The notes beneath the pieces are model-generated. The model ran no database searches, was not told where the DNA came from, and saw nothing but the letters and a program-made list of their open reading frames with translations. A DNA stretch of 8,232 bases from Candidatus Brocadiales bacterium (GTDB lineage Bacteria; Planctomycetota; Brocadiia; Brocadiales; Bathyanammoxibiaceae): positions 1 to 8,232 of the forward strand of contig JAUQZZ010000088.1 in the NCBI GenBank assembly GCA_030586765.1, written 5' to 3'. This document shows positions 1 through 6,259 of the stretch, one piece after another. Each line of letters starts with the position of its first letter. Within the stretch, counting starts at the first letter, position 1. Made by a program: the position numbers and the translations under genes.

Positions 1-591
1 GTCTTCCAGGGCAAGGTCTATTAGTTCTATGGCAAAGCGCGGGTGACGTCCGACCTTTCCTCCCAGGAGTATGGAGTAGCCACTGGAGGAGAGTTTTAAG
101 GAGCCTGTGGGGCATACCCTTGCGCAGAGACCGCACTTTACGCAGCGTTCCTGGGAGAGGATTACTGTTTTATCTTTCCTCAGGGTGATAGCATCCTCCC
201 TACAGGCCTTGAGGCATTTACGGCAGAGGGAGCATTCTGAGCCTGGGTCAACGGCCACCGCCTCCCTGGCAATAACCCCGAAGTCCTTTATCTGAGGCAT
301 GGAACAGCTGTTGGGGCAGCCTGCTACGGCGAGCTTAAAGGTTTGGTGGGGCAGTATCTTCCCTGGAATCTTTTCATATAGTCTCTGGCTGTAGGAAATC
401 TCTTCCAGCTTTTCCTTGAGGCGGTCTGCCATGGGCCTTGGGGCCTGGAGAAGAAAAGGACAGCCTACCTCTTCTCCACGGCAGGACTTTATCTGATAGA
501 GTATAGGCCTGCCATCCTCTGAGGTGTATTTCTTGTATTTCCTCAGGATGGCCAGCTTATCTTCTTGTAATGTCTGCCCCTGATAGTTCAT
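1..591 (-). CDS. Sulfite/nitrite reductase-like siroheme and 4Fe-4S protein with two ferredoxin clusters (partial, C-terminus beyond the window)
   Basis: An open frame runs from ATG at 591 to the left edge without a stop, giving 197 residues. A stop codon lies three codons upstream of the ATG, so this start is forced. The protein looks like the sulfite/nitrite reductase 4Fe-4S family: Cys37 and Cys44 (in SCRGEEVGCPF) and Cys92 and Cys96 (in GCPNSCSMPQ) fit the four cysteines that bind the [4Fe-4S] cluster bridged to siroheme. Between this and the conserved GGKVGRHPR segment (178-185) sits an inserted bacterial-type ferredoxin domain with two cysteine sets, C120/C123/C126/C130 and C150/C153/C156/C160. 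This matches small assimilatory-type or Dsr-like reductases rather than full-length two-repeat enzymes. The substrate (sulfite, nitrite or none) cannot be told. The first cysteine pair is spaced C-x6-C, one residue longer than the C-x5-C of E. coli sulfite reductase. It shows no functional link to the bc operon. Confidence 0.85.
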   Translation of the reverse strand, partial: MNYQGQTLQEDKLAILRKYKKYTSEDGRPILYQIKSCRGEEVGCPFLLQAPRPMADRLKEKLEEISYSQRLYEKIPGKILPHQTFKLAVAGCPNSCSMPQIKDFGVIAREAVAVDPGSECSLCRKCLKACREDAITLRKDKTVILSQERCVKCGLCARVCPTGSLKLSSSGYSILLGGKVGRHPRFAIELIDLALED

Positions 592-599
592 AAAAAATT

Positions 600-629
600 A
601 TTCTACCTGCAATCTTTATTCCTTGTCAA
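600..629 (-). promoter_or_regulatory. Candidate sigma-70-like promoter of the siroheme protein gene
   Basis: On the minus strand a perfect TTGACA (629-624) is followed after 18 bases by TAGAAT (605-600), one mismatch from TATAAT. Transcription would start around 593-594, only a few bases before the ATG at 591, so the message would be almost leaderless. This is a pattern match only. Confidence 0.35.
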
Positions 630-712
630 TTATTAAATTTGCTTGGTGGTTGGATATGCACGAGTATTCCCATCCTAAATACCAATACTGTCTCATAAAA
701 AGGCTCTTAAGA

Positions 713-786
713 CCCCCTCCCCTGGTGGGAGGGGATAGGGGGAGGGGGATTCACCCCCTCCCTTTTCTCCCCCATCAAGGGGGGAA
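713..786. repeat. Cluster of three G/C-rich palindromes (intergenic repeat)
   Basis: Three hairpins follow one another. Hairpin one is CCCCTCCC (714-721) with GGGAGGGG (727-734), loop of 5. Hairpin two is GGGAGGGGG (740-748) with CCCCCTCCC (754-762), loop of 5. Hairpin three is TCCCCC (768-773) with GGGGGA (780-785). There is no coding potential and no T-tract directly after a stem. Similar CCCTCCC/GGGAGGG palindromes are, from memory, scattered as repeats in several environmental bacterial genomes. It lies between the stop of the DUF255 gene and the promoter of the siroheme gene, both on the minus strand. Confidence 0.6.
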
Positions 787-837
787 GGTTCAGTAACTTG
801 AGACCTCTGCAAGAATAGCAAAATTGACGGTGTAAAT

Positions 838-889
838 GTAGCCGCACCCTTTATGGGTGCGTATAACGCAGGCTAAAGCCTGCGGCTAC
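838..889. repeat. 52-base palindromic element able to form a three-way junction
   Basis: Outer arms GTAGC (838-842) and GCTAC (885-889) enclose two hairpins: CGCACCC (843-849) with GGGTGCG (855-861), and CGCAGGCT (867-874) with AGCCTGCG (877-884), separated by TATAA. All stems are perfect. The whole can fold as a 5-bp stem with two arms. It looks like a REP- or MITE-like intergenic repeat; the element at 8108-8166 shares its building blocks. It begins 25 bases past the stop of the DUF255 gene, so its transcript could also protect or end that mRNA. Confidence 0.7.
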
Positions 890-913
890 CATTGAATTGA
901 TGGTTAACTGGGT

Positions 914-2701
914 TTATTTTTCTCTTATAAATCTCTTTATCTCTAGGGGGTCTTCAAAGGGTGGGGAGCAGACCCCATCCTTGCATATGTAGGCTACAGG
1001 GTTCTCCAGGCTGGGATACTCCACATCTCCTATCTTTAGGGTGTCGGTCCTTGGGTCAATAACCTGCACCACCTTCCAGTACTTGGGTATGTCGAGTGCC
1101 TCTTTATGCATGGCTATTGTTCTGGGGTCTCCCTTGGGGCCTACGACGACCACCTTGATAGGAGGGTAAATAAGCTCCATTACCGCAAGTGCATAGGAGG
1201 CGGCCTGAAAGGAGTATTCGGGATATACCTCTAAAAAGGCCTTTAGGGCCCTTTCTGCCTCGTTGTGATAGGCCTCCTTTCCAGTAAGGTGATAGAGTCT
1301 GTTTAAGACCCTGGCTGCTAAGGAGTTCTCGTGAAGGGGCTTTTCCTTAAGAGAGAGGTTTCCAATGAGGCTGGTCTCCTCAGGGATGTCGAAGAAACCT
1401 CCCCTGGTCTTATCCCCCAGATACTGGACTACGTAGTCCATAACATCTATGGCTAATTCCAGGTATCTCTTCTGTGTAGTAGTCTCGTATGCCACTACAA
1501 GGGTCTCTGCCATGTAAACCTGGTCTACCAGGAGCCCTGCTAGTCCAATCTCCTCATCGATAACATAATGATACATCCCCTTTTTTGGCTGGTATGCCTT
1601 CTTCATAAGGAGGTCTAAAGTCCTCAGGGCCCTGTCGAGATAGCTCTCGTTACGTAGGATACTGTAAGCGTGGAGGTATTGAGAGATGGTGAGCCCATTC
1701 CAGTTGGCATAGAGGCTTTTATCCACTGGGGGTAGGCTGAATTTTGTCCTACCCTGGACATCCTGTTTATAATACTCCTCATCAGCGTCTTGGCTTCCAT
1801 AAAACCCTCCCTCAGGGGAGCAAAGTTTGGAGTCAACGTAGGCCAAAATCTCTTCAGCGACCTTTCTGTAGGTGTCCTTTCCAGTAGCTTGATACGCCAG
1901 GAGGTAGTCCTTCAGGAGCCCTGCGTTAGCCTCGAGCATCTTCTCATAATGTGGGCTAGACCAGTCAGCCTTTGTAGAGTAGCGGAAGAAACCTTTTTCT
2001 ACGGTGTCCCACAACTCGCTACGCATCATGCTGTCAAGGGTATTGGTGGCTATATCCAGCAGGTCCTCCCCACCGCTTATCTGGTATTCCACAAATAATA
2101 GTTCTAAGGCATCTGGTTGAGGGAACTTAGGTTCATCGCCAAAGCCTCCATGGGTTGGGTCATAGGTGCCCTTTATAGAGGCAATTACCTTCAGTGGTAT
2201 TTCTTGGGTCAACTCCCGCCCAGTGACCTTCTGCCTCTCCATATCTAGCCTCTTTTCTACCTTAAAGCGGGCAATCCTGGCATAGAGGTCCCCCTTGCGG
2301 GCCTTATAGTACTCCTTTACCTTCAGGGCGAGTTCCTTGAAATCCTCAGGATGGACATAGGTGCCACTTAGGATGACATCCCCAGTAGGGGTGAGGAAGG
2401 CGCTAGTAGGCCAACCCCCTGCCAGATAACGGCTCTGGATGTGGGGGTTTCTATCTGCGTCCACACGGATGCAGAGGAAGTCCCTATTGAGAAGCTCTAT
2501 AACCCCGGGGTCGGAGAGCGTAGTCTCATCAAAGACATGGCACCAGTGGCACCACACCGCGCTTATACTCAGGAAGATAGGTCTATCCTCCCCCTGTGCC
2601 CTACTGAAGACCTTCTCCTCCCAAGGATTCCAGTGGATGAGATGGGCCTTATTTGGCTTAGGAGAGAAATGGTATGCTTGTTCACTTGGTTGTGCACACA
2701 T
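914..2701 (-). CDS. Thioredoxin-domain protein of the DUF255/YyaL/SSP411 family
   Basis: The protein has 595 residues from ATG 2701. An N-terminal thioredoxin-like domain (about 20-130) has the family's WCHWC motif (Cys51, Cys54), followed by RVDADRNP (79-86) and GGWP (95-98). A long helical region follows, resembling the six-hairpin glycosidase/N-acylglucosamine 2-epimerase fold, with family landmarks GGFGDEPKFPQPDA, SSPHYEKMLEANAGLL and GGFYGSQDADEE. Family members are usually nearer 650-700 residues, so this one is somewhat short. No signal peptide is obvious. The molecular role of the family is not well established; a redox or disulfide function is inferred from CxxC. A TTG start at 2749 would add 16 residues, but ATG 2701 has a good ribosome site (GGAGAGG, 2718-2712) and puts the start nearer the family's normal N-terminus. 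It is divergent from the bc operon, so shared regulation is possible but not shown. Confidence 0.9.
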   Translation of the reverse strand: MCAQPSEQAYHFSPKPNKAHLIHWNPWEEKVFSRAQGEDRPIFLSISAVWCHWCHVFDETTLSDPGVIELLNRDFLCIRVDADRNPHIQSRYLAGGWPTSAFLTPTGDVILSGTYVHPEDFKELALKVKEYYKARKGDLYARIARFKVEKRLDMERQKVTGRELTQEIPLKVIASIKGTYDPTHGGFGDEPKFPQPDALELLFVEYQISGGEDLLDIATNTLDSMMRSELWDTVEKGFFRYSTKADWSSPHYEKMLEANAGLLKDYLLAYQATGKDTYRKVAEEILAYVDSKLCSPEGGFYGSQDADEEYYKQDVQGRTKFSLPPVDKSLYANWNGLTISQYLHAYSILRNESYLDRALRTLDLLMKKAYQPKKGMYHYVIDEEIGLAGLLVDQVYMAETLVVAYETTTQKRYLELAIDVMDYVVQYLGDKTRGGFFDIPEETSLIGNLSLKEKPLHENSLAARVLNRLYHLTGKEAYHNEAERALKAFLEVYPEYSFQAASYALAVMELIYPPIKVVVVGPKGDPRTIAMHKEALDIPKYWKVVQVIDPRTDTLKIGDVEYPSLENPVAYICKDGVCSPPFEDPLEIKRFIREK

Positions 2702-2711
2702 GTTGGTTTTA

Positions 2712-2718
2712 CCTCTCC
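2712..2718 (-). promoter_or_regulatory. Ribosome binding site that fixes the DUF255 gene start
   Basis: GGAGAGG on the minus strand, 10 bases before ATG 2701. It lies inside the reading frame that would begin at TTG 2749, which argues for the shorter protein. Confidence 0.6.
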
Positions 2719-2775
2719 AGAGCATAGCCCAAGATGTTATTGATTGCAAGGATATTTAGTAAAATAAACCGCACA

Positions 2776-2804
2776 CTTAGGTACACAACAGTGTGTACTT
2801 GAGT
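2776..2804. promoter_or_regulatory. Palindromic operator-like site in the divergent intergenic region
   Basis: GTACACA (2781-2787) and TGTGTAC (2792-2798) form a perfect 7-bp inverted repeat around ACAG, with partial symmetry continuing outward (ACTTAG left, TTGAGT right). The 18-base core has the size of a dimeric helix-turn-helix operator. A weak minus-strand promoter for the DUF255 gene (TTGTGT at 2788-2783, 16 bases, TATTTT at 2766-2761) would overlap it, fitting repressor control. The factor is unknown. Confidence 0.4.
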
Positions 2805-2962
2805 TTACAATATTAACTACCTATGGATGTTGATGTTAGATGCTCTGTCAACACTCTTGTGAAATGTATGTAACATCCCTATGTGTTTGGGGAAAAGCGC
2901 CTATGTCTAGGTCATTTGCGCCAATTCTATAAGTATCTTGTTTTCATAGTGATAGATATATG

Positions 2963-3010
2963 AGGGGGCCTCAAAGTACCAGGCCCCCTTCTGAGGAGGG
3001 GGGACCTTTT
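2963..3010 (+). promoter_or_regulatory. Alternative hairpins in the leader of the bc operon (attenuator-like)
   Basis: AGGGGGCCT (2963-2971) pairs perfectly with AGGCCCCCT (2981-2989). The second half of that stem can instead pair CCCCCT (2984-2989) with AGGGGG (2997-3002), extended by GG/CC (2982-2983 with 3005-3006), and is followed by TTTT (3007-3010). Only one hairpin can form at a time. This is the geometry of an attenuator, but the T-tract is short and no sensing region was recognised, so it may be only a palindromic repeat. Confidence 0.35.
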
Positions 3011-3082
3011 GTATGGTATGCCAATTGCTTACTCTTTGTATTGGATAGGCATCAAGCCTCAAGAAAATACGATGTCTTATAC

Positions 3083-3093
3083 GGGGAAAGGGA
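3083..3093 (+). promoter_or_regulatory. Ribosome binding site that favours the Rieske start at 3098
   Basis: The purine-rich GGGGAAAGGGA ends 4 bases before ATG 3098. The earlier in-frame ATG at 2960 has no such site and sits at the edge of the hairpin at 2963-2989. Confidence 0.5.
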
Positions 3094-3097
3094 TGAT

Positions 3098-3613
3098 ATG
3101 GAAAGGGCAGAATCGGGTGCTATAAAGGAAGAGGAAGTAAGTGCAGGGGGTATATGGACGTCCCGAAGGAGCTTCTTTACCCTAGCAGGCTGGGCCTTGT
3201 TTCTATCTACTATGGGGGCATACCTCTGGAAGCTCCTGAGCACTACGGGCTTTTTCTTCCCCAGGGTACTCTACGAGCCTTCTAAGAAGTTTCTTGTAGG
3301 ATATCCCACAGATTTCCCTGACCACACCGTTATCACCCTGAAGGCCAGGAGGGTCTTCGTTGTAAGGGAGGGCAACACCTTTCAAGCCATTTCAATGATA
3401 TGCCAGCACCTGGGCTGTGCCGTGCACTGGTCAGAGGAGAAGGGTATCTTTGAGTGCCCCTGTCACGGCAGTAAGTACTATAAGGACGGTGTGAACTTCG
3501 CTGGTCCTGCGCCTAGACCCCTCTTCCACTTCCAGATGAACGTATCCGATGACGGCAAGCTAATAGTGGATACAAGCCAGGTAGTAGAACTCGAAACCAA
3601 GCTATTGATATAG
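3098..3613 (+). CDS. Rieske iron-sulfur protein of a cytochrome bc/b6f-type complex
   Basis: The protein has 171 residues and is the high-potential [2Fe-2S] subunit that takes an electron from quinol at the Qo site. The N-terminal SRRSFF (22-27) just before a hydrophobic segment (about 27-46) fits a Tat-type uncleaved signal anchor. The cluster domain has CQHLGC (102-107) and CPCHGS (120-125): ligands Cys102, His104, Cys120, His123, disulfide pair Cys107-Cys122. GPAPRPL (136-142) follows, as in b6f and bc1 Rieske proteins. The frame stays open back to ATG 2960 (217 residues), but those 46 extra residues run through a GC-rich hairpin and have no recognisable features. ATG 3098 has a ribosome site and gives a normal family length. 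It is the first gene of the operon; the stop is 8 bases before cytochrome b. Confidence 0.93.
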   Translation: MERAESGAIKEEEVSAGGIWTSRRSFFTLAGWALFLSTMGAYLWKLLSTTGFFFPRVLYEPSKKFLVGYPTDFPDHTVITLKARRVFVVREGNTFQAISMICQHLGCAVHWSEEKGIFECPCHGSKYYKDGVNFAGPAPRPLFHFQMNVSDDGKLIVDTSQVVELETKLLI

Positions 3614-3619
3614 AGGAGG
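3614..3619 (+). promoter_or_regulatory. Unusually close Shine-Dalgarno of the cytochrome b gene
   Basis: A perfect AGGAGG ends only 2 bases before ATG 3622, overlapping the end of the Rieske gene by position (stop at 3611-3613). The spacing is shorter than the usual 5-9 bases. No better in-frame start was seen, so translational coupling to the Rieske gene is possible. Confidence 0.45.
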
Positions 3620-3621
3620 AG

Positions 3622-4395
3622 ATGATTCCCGATCTTAAGAAGATAACCGACAGGATTACACAGAATGAGATATGGAGGTCCATATTCCGTCACGGCTACG
3701 AGGATACGGCCCGGAATAGGGTCCTTCAGATAATTAGTAACATATGGCTGCATATCCATCCCTCCACCGTAAAGAAGGACAGCGTAAGGCTAAGCTACAC
3801 CTTCTGTCTGGGGGGATTGACCTTCTTTATATTCCTCTTTGAGACCCTAACGGGTATTCTACTAATGTTTTATTACACCCCTGATGTTAATCGTGCCTAT
3901 GCAGACATGTTGGACCTGAGCAATAATGCAGTGCCTTTCGGAAAGCTTTTGAGGAATACCCACAGATGGGCTGGACATGCCATGGTTATAACCGTGTGCT
4001 TCCATATGTTGAGGGTATTCTTGACAGGCTCTTATAAGGTTCCGAGGCAGTTTAACTGGGTAGTGGGGGTGGTGCTCTTGGTGCTCACCCTGCTATTAAG
4101 TTTTACTGGTTATCTCCTTCCCTGGGACCAGTTGGGCTACTGGGCTATCACAGTGGGCACAAATATGGCAGGGGCAACACCCATTTTAGGCTACCAGGGC
4201 CCCTTTGCTGACCTCTTTGGCTTCACTATAGATAACGATATACGCTTCGGGCTCTTGGGAGGGACTTCCATTCAAGCCCCAGCCCTCCTGCGTGCCTATG
4301 TATGGCATTGTATAGCATTACCCAGCCTGGCCGGTGCCCTGATGATGCTTCATTTCTGGCGTATTAGGAAGGACGGCTTTTCGGGAAGGCTTTAA
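3622..4395 (+). CDS. Cytochrome b6-type diheme cytochrome b (N-terminal half of cytochrome b)
   Basis: The protein has 257 residues with four transmembrane helices (about 59-84, 115-135, 147-170, 225-246) and a roughly 50-residue N-terminal cytoplasmic extension. Heme b ligands are clear: His114 (NTHRW) and His128 (FHMLR) on helix B, His229 (VWHC) and His244 (LHFW) on helix D. By homology to b6, His114/His229 hold heme bp and His128/His244 hold heme bn. The helix-D spacing is H-x14-H, as in b6 rather than mitochondrial-type cytochrome b. GYLLPWDQLGYW (163-174) is the conserved Qo-side stretch. Cys62 in FCLGG matches the b6 cysteine (YCLGG, Cys35 in chloroplast numbering) that binds the extra heme c_n. 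It works with the separate subunit IV encoded 19 bases downstream. The chain ends after GFSGRL, the usual end of b6. Confidence 0.95.
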   Translation: MIPDLKKITDRITQNEIWRSIFRHGYEDTARNRVLQIISNIWLHIHPSTVKKDSVRLSYTFCLGGLTFFIFLFETLTGILLMFYYTPDVNRAYADMLDLSNNAVPFGKLLRNTHRWAGHAMVITVCFHMLRVFLTGSYKVPRQFNWVVGVVLLVLTLLLSFTGYLLPWDQLGYWAITVGTNMAGATPILGYQGPFADLFGFTIDNDIRFGLLGGTSIQAPALLRAYVWHCIALPSLAGALMMLHFWRIRKDGFSGRL

Positions 4396-4414
4396 GGGGA
4401 TAGAAGAGGGATTT

Positions 4415-5146
4415 ATGAGCGCAGAGGTTGGTACTGTAGAGGCAAGACCCACTAAGCAGGCTACACCAGAGAAGATACATACCTGGCCTCATCTGGTAGC
4501 AAAAGAATTCCTGTGTGCCCTTCTCTTTATAGTCTTTATCTTCTTTTACAGCTATTATGTGGATGCGCCTCTAAGGGAGCTGGCCAATCCCGGTGAGCCA
4601 GAAAATCCTGCCAAGGCCCCCTGGTATTTCTTAGGCCTTCAAGAGGAGTTAGTATACTTTGACCCCTGGTATGCTGGTGTAGTTTTGCCATCCCTTATCA
4701 TCCTGGGATTGATGTTTATACCTTACATAGACATAAACCCAAGAGGTAGCGGTTACTATACCTTCAGGGAGAGGAAGTTTGCCGTAACCATATTCTCCTT
4801 CGGCTTCTTGCTCTGGTATGTGCTGATACTGATAGGGGTTTACTGCAGGGGCCCTTTCTGGGCCTGGTTCTGGCCCTGGGAGCAGTGGACCCTGGCCTTC
4901 CCAACACCGCCTCCACTATGGAGCTTCCCTGCCCCACTAGGGGTACTGGTACTGTTGGCTTATTTTGGTGCTGGTATGGTGCTTCCAGCTTATAGATGGA
5001 GGGATTTCTATAATAGGTTGGGCCGCGTGAGATACAGCATTACCATGATGCTACTACTCCTTATGGTAGGCACTATCTTAAAGATTGGCCTAAGGTTAGG
5101 GTTCAATATAAAGTACGTACTCATGACACCCTGGTTTAATATTTAA
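4415..5146 (+). CDS. Cytochrome b/b6f subunit IV-like protein, enlarged (C-terminal half of cytochrome b)
   Basis: The protein has 243 residues, against about 160 for b6f subunit IV. The region around 62-78 (NPAKAPWYFLGLQEE) matches the start of the Qo loop: the canonical PEWY motif is APWY here (68-71), so its glutamate is missing. Hydrophobic segments lie at about 32-48 (helix E), 86-103 (F), 122-143 (G), 175-191 and 207-226; the last two go beyond the three helices of subunit IV. Between G and the fourth segment is a Trp- and Pro-rich loop (147-174) containing FWAWFWPWEQW. The ribosome site AGAAGAGGG ends 4 bases before the ATG. It completes the quinol-oxidising cytochrome b with the preceding gene. 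APWY-type variants occur in cytochrome b of other anaerobic bacteria, from memory. Confidence 0.9.
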   Translation: MSAEVGTVEARPTKQATPEKIHTWPHLVAKEFLCALLFIVFIFFYSYYVDAPLRELANPGEPENPAKAPWYFLGLQEELVYFDPWYAGVVLPSLIILGLMFIPYIDINPRGSGYYTFRERKFAVTIFSFGFLLWYVLILIGVYCRGPFWAWFWPWEQWTLAFPTPPPLWSFPAPLGVLVLLAYFGAGMVLPAYRWRDFYNRLGRVRYSITMMLLLLMVGTILKIGLRLGFNIKYVLMTPWFNI

Positions 5147-5160
5147 CATTAGGTGGAGAA

Positions 5161-6222
5161 ATGAAGCGTAAGTTATTCTTTCTATTTAGTGTATTATTTG
5201 TCATCTCCTCTTACCTCTGGATTAAAGAGGAGGTCAGCCCAGCATGGATGAAGTATCAACAGGCCTATTACCAGCAGAAACTTAAGGCCGCTGAAAAGGA
5301 GTATCAATCTGCAAAGACGGAGAAGGAAAAGAAGGAGCTGAAGAAGAAGATAGCCACACTGCGGTCACCAAAATACGAGATAAAGCAGATACTGCTTAAA
5401 GGTGAATATAGTTGGGCCAAACAGCGCAACGGCGATAAGGTGGACAGGTGCATAACCTGTCATATAGACGAAGGCGTCCTGAAGGCAAGCCATAATATCG
5501 TTAAGGAGTTTCCCTTCGATGTCTATGGTTGTACCGTCTGCCACAAGGGTAATGGAAGGGCCTTGATGGAGGCCGAGGCCCACAGGGGGATGTATTCCCA
5601 CCGCCGTCAGATGCAGCAGAGGCTGGTCTCTGCGGATAAGGTCTTTGAACTCTGGCTTGAACTAACCGAGCTTTCCCCGGAGGAGACAGACCCCAATCTC
5701 ACCCCTGTTTGGGGAAATTTCAGGAGCCACAGCGTCACTGGAGAGAAGGCCCTGTATCTGGGTAGCCAGAAATGTCTTAGGTGCCATGCTGGTCTCACCG
5801 CCCCCCATGCAGAGCAGTGGAAGCGTACCAAATTCACAAGCTTCGACAGGGTGAAGCAGGCCAGGGATTTCATTGATGGTGATGAGGTATACAGGAAGCA
5901 GTGTTACAAGTGCCATACCACAGGATACGACGCAGAGACTGGACGGTATACGGAGGAGGGTATCACCTGCGAGGCTTGTCACGGCCCCGGAGAACTCTTT
6001 ACTTACTTTATGGATATAGGTAAGGCACAGGAGGGACAAAAGATCGCTCGTGTGAACAGTCCTTACAACGTCTGCTTTGAGTGCCACATCAGCCGCCATC
6101 ATGAGATGAGGGTGAAGTACTATAAAGAACGTAACCTGTCGGATGACTGGTGGTTCACAAGGTATTCCAACCTCCTGATAGAGACGGATAAAATACCGCC
6201 TTCCCATGCATGGACCAAATGA
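5161..6222 (+). CDS. Membrane-anchored hexaheme cytochrome c with a cytochrome c554-like C-terminal part
   Basis: The protein has 353 residues. A basic start and hydrophobic stretch (about 4-20) form an N-terminal signal anchor, so the hemes face the periplasm (or the anammoxosome lumen). A Lys/Glu-rich helical segment (about 37-68) looks like a short coiled coil. Six CxxCH sites follow at Cys97, Cys124, Cys205, Cys248, Cys270 and Cys305. The last four, with SQKCLRCHAG, CYKCHTTGYD and CEACHGPG, resemble tetraheme cytochrome c554, the electron acceptor of HAO in ammonia oxidisers. Lying between subunit IV and an HAO-like gene, it probably takes the place of cytochrome f or c1, moving electrons between the Rieske protein and the octaheme protein. 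That role is inferred from order and fold. The ribosome site AGGTGGAG lies just upstream. Confidence 0.88.
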   Translation: MKRKLFFLFSVLFVISSYLWIKEEVSPAWMKYQQAYYQQKLKAAEKEYQSAKTEKEKKELKKKIATLRSPKYEIKQILLKGEYSWAKQRNGDKVDRCITCHIDEGVLKASHNIVKEFPFDVYGCTVCHKGNGRALMEAEAHRGMYSHRRQMQQRLVSADKVFELWLELTELSPEETDPNLTPVWGNFRSHSVTGEKALYLGSQKCLRCHAGLTAPHAEQWKRTKFTSFDRVKQARDFIDGDEVYRKQCYKCHTTGYDAETGRYTEEGITCEACHGPGELFTYFMDIGKAQEGQKIARVNSPYNVCFECHISRHHEMRVKYYKERNLSDDWWFTRYSNLLIETDKIPPSHAWTK

Positions 6223-6259
6223 CTTTCTAATGATGGAAGTTTTTAAAGGAGAGGTATAA

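Noticed and set aside
107..295. 62-codon plus-strand open frame
   Set aside because: It lies opposite the ferredoxin domain of the siroheme protein, whose cysteine pattern fixes the coding strand.
663..689. AGTATT...AATACT inverted repeat
   Set aside because: Six-base arms 15 bases apart in an AT-rich stretch; expected by chance.
713..889. CRISPR array
   Set aside because: The palindromes differ from each other and there are no evenly spaced identical repeats or spacers.
2702..2749. 16-residue extension of the DUF255 protein from TTG 2749
   Set aside because: Rare start codon; the good ribosome site GGAGAGG lies inside this stretch and serves ATG 2701.
2439..2759. Two overlapping plus-strand open frames of about 100 codons
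   Set aside because: They lie opposite the thioredoxin domain of the DUF255 gene, in two competing frames, with no motif.
2960..3097. 46-residue N-terminal extension of the Rieske protein from ATG 2960
   Set aside because: It runs through a perfect GC hairpin, has no ribosome site, shows no family similarity, and the start at 3098 gives a normal Rieske length.
5662..6207. 181-codon open frame on the minus strand opposite the hexaheme cytochrome
   Set aside because: It is the antisense shadow of a clear cytochrome gene, and its protein shows no recognisable motif.
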